Assembly (NCBI GenBank): GCA_963619325.1
Contig: CAVEVQ010000040.1
Span: 1 to 16,564, forward strand
DNA: 16,564 nucleotides
DNA from: UBA1181 sp963619325
GTDB lineage: Bacteria > Bacteroidota > Bacteroidia > Bacteroidales > Paludibacteraceae
Reading direction: 5' to 3'
A program made the translations under genes and the position numbers. The stretch's first letter is position 1; each line of letters opens with the position of its first letter. Below the pieces are notes generated by a model. That model worked only from the letters and a program-made list of their open reading frames with translations, was not told where the DNA came from and searched no databases. Of this stretch, positions 13,601-16,564 are shown piece after piece.

Positions 13601-16564
13601 CGATACCATTCCGTACGAGTTGGAGTGGGTGGGTTGGAAAGACAGCACCGCTTTGAAGGATGACAACGGAAACAAGATTCAAGCGACTTATACGCCAGCT
13701 TCCAATCCGAAAAGTCAGAACTACACGGGTATCGTGAAGTGGACAATCCCGACAATGTTGGTGGGCGAAGAGGATAAGTTGATCTATCTTGCTAAGGCGC
13801 GCGACTTAGGTTGCCCGGATGTAGATGATGTGGAGTATAAGAATGTGGCTTGGATTTCTTCGCAGACAGATTCTCCAGATTCTTCTCAAGTTGACTTGCT
13901 CACCACTTGCTCTGAATTGCCACCAGTGATCGAAGAGCAAGACGCTCTTTCAAAGAGTGCCGACCGCAAGAAAGCGATGGTGGACGATGAAGTAAGTTAT
14001 ACTGTGAAATTCAAGAATACGATTGGAACGAGAGTTGACAACAAGTGTAAGTCGACCGATAGTTTGGTTGCGTTGGGTTCCGGATCACTTCCTGCTGTGG
14101 GTGCGTCTGGTTTGAAACTCAGCACAAACGGTTCGACTGCCTACTTCTTCGCTCCGGAGTATTCGTATGGAAAGAATGGTACGGTCTTCGCAACATTCGC
14201 AGAGTGTGCACAGTCTACGCAGGAACTCTACATTGTGTTCCGTTATGTGAGTGGTACACCTGGAACTACCGGATTCAAGGGTATTTGTATGAAATTGTTC
14301 ATTAACAAAGATGGTCAAAACAATTTCGGATACCAATTATATAATGATGGCGAACTTGTCGCAAAAGAGGGAGAGTCTTGGTCGGATGCCCTTCAATTCC
14401 CAGGTTCATCCACAACGCCAACCTTCAAATTCGTTCTGAACGATGACCATTTATACATGTACATCAATGACGAGGAGGATGAATGGACGAACGTTGTGAA
14501 GGATTGGAAGGGTCTGACTTCGGCCGGTCCTGGCTACTTCGGAATGTACGTCAACAGTAATGGTAACTCGTCTACTCAGTTGGGTGAATTCATTACGGAA
14601 CTCGACTATGCGTTCAACATCACTCTTTACGATGATCTTCCAGAAGAGTTGGGTGAAGTGACAGATATTTCAGACAACGGTGTTTGGAATGAGACGACCA
14701 ACCGTATCACCTGGCCAACCTTCGCCACTACAAAGGAGACGGCTATGCCTGCCAATGATTCCGTTGAATATACCTTCACTGCGAAGGTTGTTGCTTGTGA
14801 GAAATACATCAACAACACTGCACTCGCGACTGTCTATGGTCAAGACACTTTGAAGTATATCAATACCATTGAGTGTGGAGAAGAGAGTTGTAAATTGGAA
14901 GAGGTAACCCTTGAGGCTGAAGATGAGGTGGCGTGCGATTCTACAATTATTCGTGCCACTGCATTACAAAAAGGCTCATACTACTACGAATTCTATTTGG
15001 ATGGTGAAAAACAAACTCCAAAGAATTATAAGTATGACTCGTTGATTGTCAAAAATTCAGGCAAATGGCATGTTAAAGTCATCAGTATGACGGACGAGAC
15101 TTGCTATTTGGAGAGCGAGAAAATCACAGTAACTGTAAATGAGAGTCCTGTTGGCGACGACTACGATTTGGATGTTATCTGTAAGAATGTCAAGGTTGCA
15201 GAAAATGAAAACTATGCAAATTTGGCGACGTTCATTGCTGCCGAGATGAAGGCAGGCAATAGTGTTACATGGTTGGATGAGGCTAAAGAGCCAATGACAG
15301 AGATGCCAGATATTGACGCACTCTCTGCTGGTACATACGATTATATGTATCTGATTGAGTCTCCAACTTGTGTTTCCGATACTTATCATGTGACGTTCAT
15401 AATTGCTGATACAGTGGCATTGGAGTTGAAAGACTTGACATTATGCTCGGGTATAACAGGTACGCTTGATGCGGGTGAGGGTACAGGTTTAACATACTTG
15501 TGGAGCAATGGCAAGAAAACGCAAACCATTGAGGTTGAGGAAGCAGGAGAATATGCAGTCGAGGTTACGAACGCTGAGGGTTGTGTTAGTCATGCCTCTT
15601 CAACGGTGAAGATCCAGGATAAGTTGGAAGTTGACTTAGGTAATGACACAACAATTTGTAGTGCTAACTTGCCGTATATCTTGGATGCAACAGAAAATTT
15701 TGATACCTACGAGTGGAATGATGCCTCAACAGAAAGTAAGTTGGAGGTGACTGCGTCTGGCACTTACTCTGTCAATGTAACGCAAGGCAAATGTGAAGGA
15801 TCTGGGGAGGTAAAAGTTACTGTATCGCCAAATCCAGAACCCCAAGGTACGTTTACGGTTACTTATTTGATTGGAGATACAACGGATGCGGGCGTCTTTG
15901 ATAAGTCTTTGACGGAATATAACCCAGATGTTTTGGTAAAAGAAGAAGGTGTCTCTTATATTTGGTTTGATGCTAGTAAGAAAAAACTCAATGGCGAACC
16001 TACGCCTGATGTGCCAAAGACTGGAGTAATCACAGAATACCAATATTATGTGTTGGCTTTGAATGAAAGTGGTTGCCCGAGCGACACGATCCTTGTGTCT
16101 GTCATTATCAGTGGTACACCAGTGCCAATCGTTGAGAATGTGGCTTATTGCCAAGGTGAGACAGCCACTGCGTTGACGGCTACTTTGGGTGAATACGAGG
16201 ATAAGACAGTTACTTTTGAACTTCAGTGGTATGATTCTGATAAAAAAGCATTGTCTGAAGCCCCAGTGCCAAGCACGGATGTCGCGGGACTCTTCACTTA
16301 TTTCGTTACTCAAAAGGGTTCCGATGGGGGCGAAAGTATGTATGTCCCTTTGAAAGTTAGCGTCTATGGCGTAGCCACTCCAGACACCACGGGCAACCGC
16401 TACGACTATTGCGCGGGCGACAAGCACGACGCGCTCGTCGCCATTTCGGGTTCCGACAAGCAGAACTATGTGATGGGCGACTCCCTCATCTGGACCGTCG
16501 GCGGCGAGGCTTGGGATGGAAAGAGCGAGATTGAATGGGCCACTGGCAAGACAAGCGTCAGTGT
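10605..16564 (+). CDS. Giant exported multidomain GH8 glycoside hydrolase, open at 3' end
   Basis: The frame has no stop from the ATG to the window edge (1,986 codons plus 2 bases). Residues 1-24 are a signal sequence with possible cleavage at VLA|AD; VVGC17 could alternatively be a lipobox. Residues about 60-568 form a GH8 domain. VSEGDGY gives the putative acid E119, ASDGDMDIAMGLLIAYKQW (192-210) is the near-perfect GH8 signature, EDFRYAWR gives the candidate base D396, and the domain closes with YFHGWFRTLGMLICSGN. GH8 enzymes cut beta-1,4-glucan, xylan or chitosan; the substrate here is unknown. A DUF11-like domain follows (about 572-682). Two more (from about 703 and 1115) appear split by inserts of about 255 and 197 residues. 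Ig/PKD-like repeats run from about 1428 to the edge, several with a CxG[ED]-type opening. Surface display or type IX secretion is inferred; the C terminus is not in view. G+C varies strongly along the gene. Confidence 0.9.
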   Translation, partial: MNKFLRFLLLSVAVVGCGVGEVLAADGDYTPELFITTHINQGDPACPFPQFLEYKGGGKSLAKYNAEGVTHADMEKAMREAYQIMMHRCRYSDLSHDGVQYITFNSDDVPGNYGTFVSEGDGYALLAAAIFADQNTFTGLYMWIHDVRFAGVDRFIDGKSRGTDANDFAGPYMAAWKDKTFDAPYGSDSHSASDGDMDIAMGLLIAYKQWGEWLKYDGRVVKDYKGNPISLKYHAQRVIGALVDTIPQYDKGSGSLAGYLSGIVGIDGYQNRGNSWGELTRWRFSDAAIDKYGKINGPYNGGPNLYSIYGGNYIDYDGPSYFDEFYRWMKDGDGVDENNKDRAEWEMHQFRRAYASGNWLNAQAYAQGYYASIGNVSMTGNGDGTPTFGVYVDGEDFRYAWRHLIDYLWHGTAQYSWDPITHQVVEGVTDDSEKLMAIRHCDLLREPSKSGETICSAMGASPDPGQPYWKGVSQIPQQYTYNGGITSPYHTNYTPGSSAAAPVIAEDLELTADIYRQCEILWDDCSGLAKFDNPDQRYIGSTPKYFHGWFRTLGMLICSGNLLAPKDMKPTANVKVYMSVDKTYAYVGDDVTYGVQYRNYGTLDASGTTITTKLDPNYTFVSATKGGKYNASDHSITWNIGSIPGFKSDGLAATMDSVFFTVNVAGTLNPRICLTSTISGSNFEDWTSNEYPNHATYTMERNCVDILASRSLYIKKKANRTKLNPKDVVTFTVEFGNKSEGEDSWMNGGRDHVRISYGNYVPNPCYQFYMDYRFWNDSYEAYINMHNYRVSYYMYDAAAKGLVSSENPTGWTFVVDNVNDLDKYGYNPEEGPISFSYQKVPQGEDEYGKWNQRLMIRFGETLMAPSTHVYDKLDSQYLLHKGVYGPGFIRARLASNPASQLDERIKDDWSYSKDLLVGTIDAQAETFALITPCWANYDNLGYDLGETDYSRHVCGIGPQAKTMKPFSRVLVEEFDGYTWRRIQGTGPLPGREAYNVVVVDTIPYELEWVGWKDSTALKDDNGNKIQATYTPASNPKSQNYTGIVKWTIPTMLVGEEDKLIYLAKARDLGCPDVDDVEYKNVAWISSQTDSPDSSQVDLLTTCSELPPVIEEQDALSKSADRKKAMVDDEVSYTVKFKNTIGTRVDNKCKSTDSLVALGSGSLPAVGASGLKLSTNGSTAYFFAPEYSYGKNGTVFATFAECAQSTQELYIVFRYVSGTPGTTGFKGICMKLFINKDGQNNFGYQLYNDGELVAKEGESWSDALQFPGSSTTPTFKFVLNDDHLYMYINDEEDEWTNVVKDWKGLTSAGPGYFGMYVNSNGNSSTQLGEFITELDYAFNITLYDDLPEELGEVTDISDNGVWNETTNRITWPTFATTKETAMPANDSVEYTFTAKVVACEKYINNTALATVYGQDTLKYINTIECGEESCKLEEVTLEAEDEVACDSTIIRATALQKGSYYYEFYLDGEKQTPKNYKYDSLIVKNSGKWHVKVISMTDETCYLESEKITVTVNESPVGDDYDLDVICKNVKVAENENYANLATFIAAEMKAGNSVTWLDEAKEPMTEMPDIDALSAGTYDYMYLIESPTCVSDTYHVTFIIADTVALELKDLTLCSGITGTLDAGEGTGLTYLWSNGKKTQTIEVEEAGEYAVEVTNAEGCVSHASSTVKIQDKLEVDLGNDTTICSANLPYILDATENFDTYEWNDASTESKLEVTASGTYSVNVTQGKCEGSGEVKVTVSPNPEPQGTFTVTYLIGDTTDAGVFDKSLTEYNPDVLVKEEGVSYIWFDASKKKLNGEPTPDVPKTGVITEYQYYVLALNESGCPSDTILVSVIISGTPVPIVENVAYCQGETATALTATLGEYEDKTVTFELQWYDSDKKALSEAPVPSTDVAGLFTYFVTQKGSDGGESMYVPLKVSVYGVATPDTTGNRYDYCAGDKHDALVAISGSDKQNYVMGDSLIWTVGGEAWDGKSEIEWATGKTSVS
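14022..14612 (+). other. Jelly-roll (LamG/ConA-like) module inside the GH8 protein
   Basis: Residues about 1140-1336 of the GH8 protein look like a carbohydrate-binding-type beta sandwich. Strand-like segments include TAYFFAPEYSY, ELYIVFRYVSG, FKFVLNDDHLYMYIND and GYFGMYVNSNG, the last two resembling the late strands of LamG or DUF1080-type folds. It interrupts a DUF11-like domain. Fold assignment is by pattern only. Confidence 0.45.

Noticed and set aside
15726..16427. Long open frame on the minus strand (233 codons) opposite the GH8 gene
   Set aside because: The + strand frame here is continuous Ig-like coding sequence with clear repeat structure; the antisense product has no recognisable motif or start context.
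1..16564. CRISPR array, insertion sequence, prophage or toxin-antitoxin system
   Set aside because: I found no regularly spaced short repeats, transposase or integrase motifs, or small paired genes on either strand. The only repeats are the tRNA copies and the protein-level Ig and DUF11 repeats.

Overview
The window looks like a chromosomal stretch of a Bacteroidota bacterium, probably Bacteroidales. The reasons are the family-typical forms of GlmM, UvrA and HemW, matches to the Bacteroidota -7 promoter element TAnnTTTG ahead of several genes, A-rich leaders without Shine-Dalgarno sequences, and a giant secreted protein built from DUF11-like and Ig/PKD-like modules. The taxon is inferred from these features, not from any database match.

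Layout. Positions 1-225 (+) hold the 3' part of one tRNA-Asp(GTC), a complete identical-looking second copy, and a Rho-independent terminator. Positions 246-10384 (-) form a dense same-strand block. In transcription order it contains hemW, coaD, an ABC-F ATPase, a DUF4380-type protein, uvrA, glmM, a strong terminator, and then a membrane acyltransferase of the acyltransferase-3 family. Gaps from coaD to glmM are only 19-67 bp, so these genes are plausibly co-transcribed, with possible extra promoters ahead of coaD and uvrA. Apart from the DUF4380 protein and the acyltransferase this is housekeeping: haem or radical-SAM chemistry, coenzyme A, ribosome-associated ATPase, excision repair and UDP-GlcNAc synthesis.

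A roughly 220-bp AT-rich divergent region (10385-10604) separates this block from the most remarkable feature. From 10605 to the window edge one frame stays open on the + strand for 1,986 codons. It encodes an exported protein with an N-terminal glycoside hydrolase family 8 catalytic domain. This is followed by three DUF11-like beta domains, two of which appear to be split by large inserted modules (about 255 and 197 residues, the second resembling a laminin-G/ConA jelly roll), and then at least six to seven Ig/PKD-like repeats. The C terminus, and any type IX secretion sorting domain, lies beyond the window. G+C is not uniform along this gene: about 56% at the 5' end, about 33-40% in sampled central and Ig-repeat lines, and about 61% in the last 180 bases.

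The best candidate for something under-described is this giant GH8 protein and its nested domain architecture. I see no CRISPR array, insertion sequence, phage genes or toxin-antitoxin pair.
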